Shown here one piece after another: positions 24,556 through 31,988 of a stretch of DNA of 64,000 nt. The translations under genes and the position numbers were made by a program. The notes below the pieces were generated by a model that was not told the DNA's origin, did no database searches, and was given only the letters and a program-made list of their open reading frames with translations. Source of the stretch: Streptomyces sp. L2 (GTDB lineage: Bacteria > Actinomycetota > Actinomycetes > Streptomycetales > Streptomycetaceae); assembly GCF_004124325.1 (NCBI RefSeq), contig NZ_QBDT01000001.1, positions 7,130,001 through 7,194,000 on the forward strand, given 5' to 3'. Positions within the stretch are counted from its first letter, which is position 1, and the number at the start of each line of letters is the position of its first letter.

Positions 24556-24843
24556 ATGATGGGAACTCCCTCGGGCCGTGTGCGGCAGGACATCCTGCGC
24601 TGGCTCAAGGACCCGGCGGCCCACTTCCCGGCCCGGTACGCGCGCGATCCCGCGGAGACGGGCGTGACCGCGGGTGCCGTGGCCGCCAAGCTAGGCGTCT
24701 CCCGCCGGGCCGCCGCCGCCCACCTCACCCTCCTCACCCGCCTCGGCCTGCTGCGCACGCGGCGGATCCGCTGCCGTACCCACTACCGGCGTGACGAGAT
24801 CCGCATCGCGGAGGTGGCGAGGCTCTTCGAGAAGGGCTGGTGA
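24556..24843 (+). CDS. ArsR-like small winged-helix protein
   Basis: A 95-residue protein with a helix-turn-helix ([36 protein letters not shown]). It resembles Streptomyces ArsR-type regulators that end in a RLFEKGW-like tail. No metal-binding Cys motif is present, so a metal-sensor role is unlikely. The start has GGAGG eight bases upstream. The fluoride-channel operon follows about 100 bases downstream on the same strand. Confidence 0.8.
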   Translation: MMGTPSGRVRQDILRWLKDPAAHFPARYARDPAETGVTAGAVAAKLGVSRRAAAAHLTLLTRLGLLRTRRIRCRTHYRRDEIRIAEVARLFEKGW

Positions 24844-24941
24844 CCGGGAAGGGCCGATGAGGCGGCCGCCGCCCGGCGGTACCCTGGTGCCCGGCCGTGA
24901 TCACCCGTCGGGGCAGGCCCGAACCAGGAGACGTACGAGCG

Positions 24942-25403
24942 ATGACAGCCCCGGAAGCCGAGAGTATCCGTGTCCGCACGGCACCGCCGAAGCGGTCCGA
25001 GTGGCGCGCCCAGATCCCCGTCGTCGCGGTCGTCGCCGTGGGCGGTGCCCTCGGCGCGACGGCCCGCTACGCGCTGAGCCTGGCCCTGCCGACACCGCCC
25101 GGCGGCTTTCCGTGGGCGACGTTCTGGACCAATGTCATCGGGTGTGCCGTGATCGGCGTGTTCATGGTGCTGATCACCGACGTGTGGGCCGCCCACCGCC
25201 TCGTCCGCCCGTTCTTCGGCACCGGGGTGCTCGGCGGGTTCACCACCTTCTCCACCTACACCGTGGACATCCGCACCCTCGTCGGCGGCGGCCACCCGCG
25301 CACGGGCCTGGCCTACCTCGCCGCGACCCTGTGCGCGGCCCTCGCGGCGGTGTGGCTGGCCTCCGTCGCGGCCCGCCTGCTGCTCACCAGGAGGCAGCGA
25401 TGA
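24942..25403 (+). CDS. crcB: Fluoride channel FluC/CrcB subunit 1
   Basis: A 153-residue four-span membrane protein. Conserved FluC segments are [13 protein letters not shown] in span 1, the [10 protein letters not shown] pore asparagine region and [12 protein letters not shown] with the Phe residues that line the fluoride path. The N-terminus has a hydrophilic extension of about 35 residues. It overlaps the DUF190 gene by four bases, and a second FluC subunit follows. The two together should form the antiparallel dimer that exports fluoride. Confidence 0.93.
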   Translation: MTAPEAESIRVRTAPPKRSEWRAQIPVVAVVAVGGALGATARYALSLALPTPPGGFPWATFWTNVIGCAVIGVFMVLITDVWAAHRLVRPFFGTGVLGGFTTFSTYTVDIRTLVGGGHPRTGLAYLAATLCAALAAVWLASVAARLLLTRRQR

Positions 25404-25780
25404 CATCACCGATCGGCCGCGCCCTGCGGCTCACCGTCTACCTCGACGAGGACGACACCTGGCACCACCGGCCCCTCTACTCCGAGATCGTCCACCGGGC
25501 GCACGCCGCCGGGCTCGCCGGGGCCAGCGTCTTCCGGGGGATCGAGGGCTACGGCGCCTCCTCCCGCATCCACACCTCACGGCTGCTGTCCCTCAGTGAG
25601 GACCTGCCCGTCGCGGTGGTCGTCGTCGACACCGAGGAGCGTGTCCGGGCCTTCCTGCCCAAGCTCGGCGAACTCGTCGGCGACGGCCTGGTGACCCTGG
25701 AGGAGTGCGAGATCGTCACGTACGCCGGCCGTGCGGGAAACCCGGACCAAGCGGACCCGAAGGGTGAGAATTCCTCGTGA
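25400..25780 (+). CDS. DUF190-family protein
   Basis: A 126-residue soluble protein: [23 protein letters not shown] at the start, [16 protein letters not shown] in the middle and [16 protein letters not shown], all DUF190 hallmarks related in fold to PII signalling proteins. It is encoded between two FluC genes with overlapping codons on both sides, an arrangement common in actinobacteria. It may regulate the channel, but I know of no demonstrated function. Confidence 0.92.
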   Translation: MTSPIGRALRLTVYLDEDDTWHHRPLYSEIVHRAHAAGLAGASVFRGIEGYGASSRIHTSRLLSLSEDLPVAVVVVDTEERVRAFLPKLGELVGDGLVTLEECEIVTYAGRAGNPDQADPKGENSS

Positions 25781-26151
25781 ACTGGCTGTTGGTCGTCGCC
25801 GGGGCCATGGTCGGCGCCCCGCTGCGCTACCTCACCGACCGGGCCGTACAGGCCCGGCACGACTCGCTCTTCCCCTGGGGCACCTTCGCGGTGAACCTAG
25901 GCGGCTGCCTGGTGCTGGGCCTGCTCAGCGGCGCCACCGCGGCCGGAGCGGCCGGCCCGCACGTGCAGTTGCTGCTCGGCACCGGCCTGTGCGGGGCGCT
26001 GACGACCTACTCGACCTTCTCCTACGAGACCCTGCGGCTGACCGAGGCGGGGGCGGGCCTCTACGCTGCGGTCAACGTCGTCGCGAGCGTGGCGGCGGGC
26101 CTGGGAGCCGCCTTCGCCGGGGTGTCCCTCGCCGGGGCCCTCTGGGGCTAG
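25777..26151 (+). CDS. crcB: Fluoride channel FluC/CrcB subunit 2
   Basis: A 124-residue FluC paralogue that starts at a GTG overlapping the DUF190 stop. It has [26 protein letters not shown] with the pore Asn, and [15 protein letters not shown]. It lacks the hydrophilic N-terminal extension of subunit 1. Pairs of FluC genes are usually oppositely oriented in the membrane and form a heterodimer. Confidence 0.93.
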   Translation: MNWLLVVAGAMVGAPLRYLTDRAVQARHDSLFPWGTFAVNLGGCLVLGLLSGATAAGAAGPHVQLLLGTGLCGALTTYSTFSYETLRLTEAGAGLYAAVNVVASVAAGLGAAFAGVSLAGALWG

Positions 26152-26216
26152 CCCCTCAGTCAGCTGGGGGCCGGCCCTCCGGGCTGGGGGCCTCCAGTAC
26201 GACCCGGCATAGTAAG

Positions 26217-26242
26217 ACTGTCAGACTGTCTACAACACTGTC
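26217..26242. promoter_or_regulatory. Three ACTGTC direct repeats upstream of uppP
   Basis: ACTGTC occurs at 26217, 26225 and 26237, 28-53 bases before the uppP start. The 9-mer CTGTCAGAC here also occurs in the operator at the GntR gene (27233), so that regulator could touch both promoters. Confidence 0.4.
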
Positions 26243-26269
26243 GACCAACTATCCCCAGAACTGGATCCC

Positions 26270-27106
26270 ATGAGCGCCATCTCCGTCGGTCAAGCCGTCG
26301 TCCTCGGAGTCGTCGAGGGGGTGACCGAGTTCCTCCCCGTGTCCTCCACCGGCCACCTCAAGATCGCCGAGGGGCTCATGGACATCCCCGTCGACGACGC
26401 GTCCGTCGTCGGCTTCTCCGCCGTCATCCAGGTCGGCGCCATCGCCGCCGTGCTCGTGTACTTCTTCAAGGACATCAAGCGGATCGTCTCCGCCTGGTTC
26501 CGCGGTCTGACCGACCGCGAGGAGCGCTACCACCACGACTACAAGTTCGCCTGGTGGGTGATCTACGCGACGATCCCGATCGTCGTCGTCGGCCTGGCCG
26601 CCAAGCCGCTGATCGACGGCCCGCTCGCCTCGCTCTGGGTGGTGGCCGGCTCGCTCATCGTCGGCTCCGGCGTGATGTGGTGCGCGGACCAGATGGGACG
26701 GCACAAGCGCGGCGAGGACGACACCTCGTTCAAGGACGCCATGCTGGTCGGCTGCTCCCAGATCCTCGCCCTGCTCTTCCCCGGCTTCTCCCGCTCCGGC
26801 GCCACCATGTCCACCGCGCTCGTCCTCGACCTGGACCGCGTCGCCGCCACCCGCCTCTCCTTCTTCCTCGGCATCCCCGCCCTGACCGGCGCCGGCCTGT
26901 ACGAGCTGAAGGACGCGCTCGGCGCGGGCGTGGGCGCCGCCCCGCTGGCCGTCGGCACGCTCGTCTCCTTCGTCGTCGCCTACGCCTCCATCGCGTGGCT
27001 GCTCAAGTTCGTCGCCAAGCACTCCTTCAACGCCTTCGTCCTCTACCGGATCGTGATCGGCGTCGGCCTCCTCGGGCTGCTCGCCACCGGCACCCTCAAC
27101 AGCTGA
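26270..27106 (+). CDS. uppP: Undecaprenyl-diphosphatase UppP (BacA)
   Basis: A 278-residue polytopic membrane enzyme that dephosphorylates undecaprenyl diphosphate so that the lipid carrier for peptidoglycan can be reused; overproduction gives bacitracin resistance in other bacteria. Both catalytic signatures are intact: EGVTEFLPVSSTGHL near the N-terminus and PGFSRSGATM in the second half. About eight hydrophobic spans are visible and the length is normal. It is followed by a strong terminator hairpin, so it is probably transcribed alone. Confidence 0.96.
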   Translation: MSAISVGQAVVLGVVEGVTEFLPVSSTGHLKIAEGLMDIPVDDASVVGFSAVIQVGAIAAVLVYFFKDIKRIVSAWFRGLTDREERYHHDYKFAWWVIYATIPIVVVGLAAKPLIDGPLASLWVVAGSLIVGSGVMWCADQMGRHKRGEDDTSFKDAMLVGCSQILALLFPGFSRSGATMSTALVLDLDRVAATRLSFFLGIPALTGAGLYELKDALGAGVGAAPLAVGTLVSFVVAYASIAWLLKFVAKHSFNAFVLYRIVIGVGLLGLLATGTLNS

Positions 27107-27134
27107 CCTGACCCGGCCGGCCGGGGCCGTACAC

Positions 27135-27171
27135 CGCCCACGGGGTGCGGAACGCCCGCACCCCGTGGGCG
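27135..27171 (+). terminator. Strong hairpin terminator after uppP
   Basis: CGCCCACGGGGTGCGG and CCGCACCCCGTGGGCG form a perfect 16-base stem with a 5-base loop, starting 28 bases past the uppP stop codon. Confidence 0.85.
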
Positions 27172-27189
27172 GGCTTGTCGGGGCCCGCC

Positions 27190-27253
27190 TTGACAGGTCC
27201 GCCCCGCAGACCGCACCATCGCTTCCGTGAACCTGTCAGACAGCCAGACAGGT
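27190..27253 (+). promoter_or_regulatory. GntR promoter and overlapping operator
   Basis: TTGACA at 27190-27195 is followed 18 bases later by CACCAT, which would place transcription start at or next to the GTG at 27227. A perfect inverted repeat, ACCTGTC (27231-27237) and GACAGGT (27247-27253), then lies in the first codons. This suggests a leaderless transcript under self-repression. Confidence 0.55.
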
Positions 27254-27946
27254 GGCCCGATACCCCGGCGCGTCAGCGCGATGGAGGCGGTCCTCGGCCA
27301 CCTCCGGGACGCCATCGAACGCGGCGAGTACGCCATCGGCGACAAGCTCCCCTCCGAGGCCGAGCTGTGCCGCACCCTCGAGGTGTCCCGCCCCGTGCTC
27401 CGCGAGGCACTGCGCGCCCTGCAGACGATGGGCCTGACGGTCTCCCGGACCGGCAAGGGCACCTTCGTCGTCGCCGACACCGTCGAGGAACCGACCTTCG
27501 GCGACTACGCGGCCGGCGACCTGCTCGAAGTGCGCCGCCACATCGAGATCCCCGTCGCCGGGTACGCGGCCCGCCGCCGCACTCCCGAGAACCTCGACCG
27601 CCTCGCCCACCTGCTCGCCCGCATGGAGCGGGAGACGGACACCACCGCGTGGGTCGCCATGGACACCCTCTTCCACCTCACGGTGGCCGAGGCCGCCCAG
27701 AACCCGGTCTTCCGCCGGGTCATCGAGGAGATCCGCGACGCGCTGGCGCGCCAGTCGGCCTTCCTGAACGAGCTGGGCGGGCGCCGTGAGCAGTCCAACC
27801 GCGAACACCGGGCCATCGTCGAGGCCCTCGCGGACGGCAGCGAACACGACGCCGTCGACGCGATGAGCCACCACCTCGACCGCGTCGAGACGACCCTCAC
27901 CGACATCGTGCGCGCCTCGCGCGCGTCCACCGGCGCCGGCGCGTGA
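27227..27946 (+). CDS. GntR/FadR-family regulator (FCD domain)
   Basis: A 239-residue regulator. The winged-helix domain is clear (GDKLPSEAELCRTLEVSRPVLREALRALQTMGL), followed by an FCD-type helical ligand domain with FHLTVAEAAQNPVFRRV and NREHRAIVEAL, where His residues usually bind a metal. The GTG start lacks a ribosome site, which fits leaderless translation from the promoter just upstream; internal starts such as the ATG at 27281 would remove the first 18 residues. It leads the asparaginase and aspartase genes and probably senses a dicarboxylate or amino acid from that pathway. Confidence 0.88.
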   Translation: MNLSDSQTGGPIPRRVSAMEAVLGHLRDAIERGEYAIGDKLPSEAELCRTLEVSRPVLREALRALQTMGLTVSRTGKGTFVVADTVEEPTFGDYAAGDLLEVRRHIEIPVAGYAARRRTPENLDRLAHLLARMERETDTTAWVAMDTLFHLTVAEAAQNPVFRRVIEEIRDALARQSAFLNELGGRREQSNREHRAIVEALADGSEHDAVDAMSHHLDRVETTLTDIVRASRASTGAGA

Positions 27947-28001
27947 CCCGCGTCCCGGCTCCCGCCGCTCTCCCACCCACCCACCAGTGATCCAGGCAGC
28001 C

Positions 28002-29012
28002 ATGTACACCAGCACTCCCGCGGCCCCACCCGTCGTCCGCGAACCCCTCCACGCCCCCGTCGCCCACCTCATCCGCGGCGGGGTCGTCGAGGGCATCCAC
28101 CACGGTTCCGTCGTCGTCCTCGACACCACCGGAAACGTGCGTTTCCAGCTCGGCGACATCGAGGCCGCGTTCTACCCGCGCTCGGCGCTCAAGCCCGTCC
28201 AGGCCGTGGCCATGGTGCGGGCCGGGCTGCCGCTCGACGGCGAGCTGCTGTCGCTGGCCGCCGCGAGCCACTCCGGCGAGGAACGCCACCTCGCCGGCAC
28301 CCGCCGCATCCTCGAACTCGCCGGACTCACCGAGGACGACCTGCGCAACGTCCCCGACCTGCCCTACGACCCGGCGGTCCGGGACACCTGGGTCCGCGAG
28401 GGCCGCGCGCCCTCACGACTGGCCCAGAACTGCTCCGGCAAGCACGCGGCCATGCTGTGGACCGCCAAGCTCAACGGCTGGTCCCTGTCGGACTACCTCG
28501 ACCCCGCCCACCCGCTCCAGCAGGCCATCGCCGAGATCACCGAGGACCTGACCGGCCAGCGGATCGCCCGGGTGACCGTGGACGGCTGCGGCGCGCCCCT
28601 CTTCTCCGTCTCCCTGCACGGCCTCGCCCGCGCCGCCGCCCGCATCACCACGGCCGCGCCGGGCACGCCCGAGGCGCGGGTCGCGGACGCGATGCGTGAG
28701 CACGCCGAGATGGCCTCCGGCTCCCGGCGCGATGTCGCCGCGCTGATGAGGGCTGTGCCCGGGCTGCTCGCCAAGGACGGGTTCGAGGGCGTTCAGGTCG
28801 CCGCGCTGCCCGACGGGCGGGCTGTCGCCGTGAAGATCGCGGACGGGGCGAACCGGGCGCGGATACCCGTGGCCGCGGCGGCGCTGGTCCGCGCGGGCGT
28901 CGAGGAGGGGCCGCTCGCCGAGTTCGCGGGGGAGCGGTTGCTCGGGGGAGGCAGGCCGGTGGGGTGCGTGCGGGTTGCGCGGGCGCTGGATCCGTTGCCG
29001 GCGTGTGTGTAG
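28002..29012 (+). CDS. Asparaginase II-family L-asparaginase
   Basis: A 336-residue enzyme of the Rhizobium etli-type (asparaginase II, thermolabile) family, unrelated to the bacterial type I/II therapeutic enzymes. Family motifs are YPRSALKPVQAVAMVRAG, AAASHSGEERHL, NCSGKHAAML and VDGCGAP. Recent structures place catalytic serines in the Ser-Gly-Lys-type segments. It would convert asparagine to aspartate and ammonia, feeding the aspartase encoded next. The ATG at 28002 is preferred over a GTG five codons upstream, though both have weak ribosome sites. Confidence 0.9.
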   Translation: MYTSTPAAPPVVREPLHAPVAHLIRGGVVEGIHHGSVVVLDTTGNVRFQLGDIEAAFYPRSALKPVQAVAMVRAGLPLDGELLSLAAASHSGEERHLAGTRRILELAGLTEDDLRNVPDLPYDPAVRDTWVREGRAPSRLAQNCSGKHAAMLWTAKLNGWSLSDYLDPAHPLQQAIAEITEDLTGQRIARVTVDGCGAPLFSVSLHGLARAAARITTAAPGTPEARVADAMREHAEMASGSRRDVAALMRAVPGLLAKDGFEGVQVAALPDGRAVAVKIADGANRARIPVAAAALVRAGVEEGPLAEFAGERLLGGGRPVGCVRVARALDPLPACV

Positions 29013-29115
29013 TGGGCCGCGTCGCGACGGGGTTCTGCGGGCCGTTCGCGGTCTGCGGGCCGGTCGTGGCTGATCGCGCCCACGCGGCGGTAGCCGCACA
29101 TAGACAAACGCCCCG

Positions 29116-29132
29116 CGCCCCTTTCAGGGGCG
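29116..29132. repeat. Dispersed hairpin element of the CCCCGCGCCCCT type
   Basis: CGCCCCT and AGGGGCG pair around TTC, inside the phrase CCCCGCGCCCCTTTC. From memory this phrase is a frequent intergenic element in Streptomyces genomes; a related copy lies at 55875. Here it sits between the asparaginase and aspartase genes and may attenuate the downstream gene. Confidence 0.5.
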
Positions 29133-29169
29133 TCTCACCTCTGTGTCTCAGAAAGAGAACCGTTTCCTC

Positions 29170-30585
29170 ATGACCTCCGAAGCGAGCCGTGTCGAGCATG
29201 ACCTGCTCGGCGACCGTGACGTACCCGCCGACGTGTACTGGGGGGTGCACACCCTGCGTGCCGTGGAGAACTTCGCCATCACCGGGACGCCGATCTCCGC
29301 GTATCCGCACCTGATCGACGCGCTGGCCGCGGTCAAGGAGGCCGCCGCTCTCGCCAATGAGGAGCTCGGGCTGCTGGCGCCCGAGAAGGCGGGCGCGATC
29401 GTCGCCGCCTGCCGGGAGATCCGGGACGGGAAGCTGCACGAGCAGTTCGTCGTGGACGTCATCCAGGGCGGTGCGGGCACGTCCACCAACATGAACGCGA
29501 ACGAGGTCGTGGCGAACCGGGCGCTGGAACTGCTCGGACACGGCAAGGGCGAGTACGCGTATCTGCACCCCAATGAGGACGTCAACCTGGGGCAGTCCAC
29601 CAACGACGTCTACCCGACGGCCGTCAAGATCGCCACGGTCTTCGCGGTGCGCGGACTGCTCCGGGCGATGGCCGTGCTGCAGGACTCGTTCGCCCGGAAG
29701 GCCGTCGAGTTCCGTGACGTGCTCAAGATGGGCCGTACGCAGTTGCAGGACGCCGTGCCGATGACGCTGGGCCAGGAGTTCTCCTCGTACGCCGTCATGC
29801 TGGAGGAGGACCGCAGCCGTCTGGCGGAGGCCGTCGAGCTGATCCATGAGATCAACCTGGGCGCCACCGCGATCGGGACCGGTCTCAACGCGCCCGCCGG
29901 GTACGCCGAGTCGGCCCGCGGCCACCTCGCCGCGATCACCGGGCTGCCCCTGGTCACCGCGGCCAACCTGGTGGAGGCCACGCAGGACTGCGGGGCCTTC
30001 GTCCAGATGTCCGGGGTGCTCAAGCGGATCGCGGTCAAGCTGTCCAAGAGCTGCAACGACCTGCGGCTGCTGTCCTCGGGGCCGCGTGCGGGCCTCGGCG
30101 AGATCAACCTGCCGCCGGTGCAGGCCGGTTCGTCGATCATGCCGGGCAAGGTCAACCCGGTCATCCCCGAGGTCGTCAACCAGGTGGCCTTCGAGGTCAT
30201 CGGCAACGACGTCGCCATCACCATGGCGGCCGAGGCCGGGCAGCTCCAGCTCAACGCGTTCGAGCCGATCATCCTGCACTCCCTCTCGGAGAGCATCACC
30301 CACCTGCGCAGCGCCTGCCTCACCCTCGCCGAGCGCTGCGTGGACGGCATCACCGCCAACACGGAGGTGCTGCGGGCCACGGTGGAGAACTCCATCGGCC
30401 TGGTCACGGCCCTGAACCCGCACATCGGCTACACCGCGGCCACCGAGATCGCCAAGGAGGCCCTCGGCACCGGCCGGGGCGTGGCGGAACTGGTCCTGGA
30501 GAAGGGCCTGCTGCCCGCTGAGCGGCTCGCGGACCTGCTGCGGCCGGAGGTCCTCGCCGGCCGCGGCGCGACCCCGGCGGTCTGA
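29170..30585 (+). CDS. aspA: Aspartate ammonia-lyase (aspartase)
   Basis: A 471-residue member of the fumarase/aspartase superfamily. The signature loop GSSIMPGKVNP at about residues 320-330 contains the catalytic serine; GGAGTSTNMNANEV and the QSTNDVYPTA segment form the rest of the active site. It converts aspartate to fumarate and ammonia. Aspartase rather than fumarase is supported by the QGGAGTS form and by the neighbouring asparaginase gene. I used the ATG at 29170, which gives the normal family length. Together the three genes allow growth on asparagine as carbon and nitrogen source. Confidence 0.93.
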   Translation: MTSEASRVEHDLLGDRDVPADVYWGVHTLRAVENFAITGTPISAYPHLIDALAAVKEAAALANEELGLLAPEKAGAIVAACREIRDGKLHEQFVVDVIQGGAGTSTNMNANEVVANRALELLGHGKGEYAYLHPNEDVNLGQSTNDVYPTAVKIATVFAVRGLLRAMAVLQDSFARKAVEFRDVLKMGRTQLQDAVPMTLGQEFSSYAVMLEEDRSRLAEAVELIHEINLGATAIGTGLNAPAGYAESARGHLAAITGLPLVTAANLVEATQDCGAFVQMSGVLKRIAVKLSKSCNDLRLLSSGPRAGLGEINLPPVQAGSSIMPGKVNPVIPEVVNQVAFEVIGNDVAITMAAEAGQLQLNAFEPIILHSLSESITHLRSACLTLAERCVDGITANTEVLRATVENSIGLVTALNPHIGYTAATEIAKEALGTGRGVAELVLEKGLLPAERLADLLRPEVLAGRGATPAV

Positions 30586-30620
30586 GGCGAGGACACCCCG
30601 CGTGCGCCGCCGGCCCGCGG

Positions 30621-30696
30621 TGCAGGATCGTGCCTGCCGTGCAGGATCATGCCTGCGGTGCAGGACCATGCCTGCTGTGCCGGGTCATGCCGACAC
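30621..30696. repeat. 19-bp tandem repeat, four units
   Basis: TGCAGGATC-type starts at 30621, 30640, 30659 and 30678 give an exact 19-base period; each unit also carries a GTGCC or ATGCC core. The array begins 35 bases past the aspartase stop codon. Confidence 0.85.
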
Positions 30697-30959
30697 GCGG
30701 GGTGTCTTCACCCGCGGGAGTGACCCCGGCTGGGCGGCCCGTCCCGCGCGGCCCGTACAGGCACTGCCGTCCGACGTGGCGTCGCCCGCGGGCATCGGCT
30801 GATCGGCCCAGCAGGTCTCGTCATTATCCAGAAAATGCTACTAACGCTCATATGGTGAATTCGCGGCCTCGGTAGAGGCCGTCTCCTGTCCTGGCGAACA
30901 GCCCCCGTACCGGTGCCGGGCGGAGCGACGGAATCCCCTCGGTGAATCCAGGAGAATTC
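30697..30959 (+). promoter_or_regulatory. Upstream region of the polysaccharide operon
   Basis: After the 19-bp array, the sequence becomes relatively A/T-rich around 30820-30870 (ATTATCC, CTCATATGGTGAATTC), unlike the surrounding DNA, so this is the likely promoter zone. GGCCTC and GAGGCC at about 30873-30888 form a small stem. I cannot assign exact -35/-10 boxes. Confidence 0.45.
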
Positions 30960-31988
30960 ATGCGTGTGGCCGTGACAGGTGGCGGCGGATTTCTCGGGTC
31001 GCATCTCTGTGAAACGCTTCTTCGACGCGGTGACGAGGTCGTGTGTCTGGACGACTTCTCCACCGGAGACCCGGCGAACATCGCCGCGTTTCTCCAGAAT
31101 CCGGCTTTCGAACTCGTCCGGGGCGATGTCAGCCGGTCGGTCGACGTCCGGGGCACCGTGGACGCGGTGGCCCACCTGGCCAGCCCGGCCTCCCCGCCGG
31201 ACTACCTCAGGCGTGCCCTCGAGACGCTCGCCGTCGGCAGCCGCGGCACGGAGAACGCCCTGCGGCTCGCCGCCCGCCACGACGCCCGCTTCGTCCTCGC
31301 CTCCACGAGCGAGGTGTACGGCGACCCCGAGGTGCACCCGCAGGAGGAAAGCTACTGGGGTCATGTGAACCCCGTCGGACCACGCAGCGTGTACGACGAA
31401 GCGAAACGTTTCGCCGAGGCGTTGACCCGGGCCCACCGGACGCATCGCGGCACGAACACGGGAATCGTCCGGATCTTCAACACCTACGGCCCGCGCATGC
31501 GTCCGCACGACGGCCGGGTCGTCTCCAGTTTCGTCGTGCAGGCCCTCGCCGGTGAACCCCTGACCGTCTACGGCGACGGAAAGCAGACGCGCAGCTTCTG
31601 CTACGTCGACGACCTGGTCCGCGGCATCGTCGCCATGCTCGACTGCGACGAGCCCGGACCGGTGAACCTCGGCAACCCCGTCGAACTCACGATGCTCGAA
31701 CTCGCCGAACTCGTGCTCGGCCTCACCGGATCCAGCGCCGAGATCCAGTTCCACCCGCTGCCCGTCGACGACCCCGCCCGCCGACGCCCGGCGATCGCCC
31801 GCGCCGCCGAACGGCTGGGCTGGGCGCCCGAGGTGGGCATCGACGAGGGCCTGCGCCGCACCGTGCGGTGGTTCGCCGAACGCCCCGCCGGCGTCGCGGC
31901 CGCGCTCGCGGCGATCCGGGGCGGCCAGCAGGACGGCGTGGCCGCCGCGCGGCCCAGCCCGCTCGGCGCGACCCCCGCGGCGTCGTGA
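30960..31988 (+). CDS. UDP-glucuronate decarboxylase (UDP-xylose synthase)
   Basis: A 342-residue extended short-chain dehydrogenase. GGGGFLGSHLC binds NAD, and the catalytic pair is Tyr145-X3-Lys149 (YDEAK). HLASPASPPDY, STSEVYGDP, YWGHVNP and RIFNTYGPRM..DGRVVSSF are the hallmark segments that separate UDP-xylose synthases from other epimerases. It would convert UDP-glucuronate to UDP-xylose, using the UDP-glucuronate supplied by the dehydrogenase three genes downstream. The ATG has an AGGAG site. The stop codon overlaps the start of the glycosyltransferase (GTGA). Confidence 0.88.
   Translation: MRVAVTGGGGFLGSHLCETLLRRGDEVVCLDDFSTGDPANIAAFLQNPAFELVRGDVSRSVDVRGTVDAVAHLASPASPPDYLRRALETLAVGSRGTENALRLAARHDARFVLASTSEVYGDPEVHPQEESYWGHVNPVGPRSVYDEAKRFAEALTRAHRTHRGTNTGIVRIFNTYGPRMRPHDGRVVSSFVVQALAGEPLTVYGDGKQTRSFCYVDDLVRGIVAMLDCDEPGPVNLGNPVELTMLELAELVLGLTGSSAEIQFHPLPVDDPARRRPAIARAAERLGWAPEVGIDEGLRRTVRWFAERPAGVAAALAAIRGGQQDGVAAARPSPLGATPAAS

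Noticed and set aside
24841..24941. Possible fluoride riboswitch upstream of the FluC operon
   Set aside because: GCCGATGAGG and CCGTGATCACC loosely recall crcB-motif segments, but I could not build the pseudoknot and conserved core with confidence. A covariance-model search would decide.
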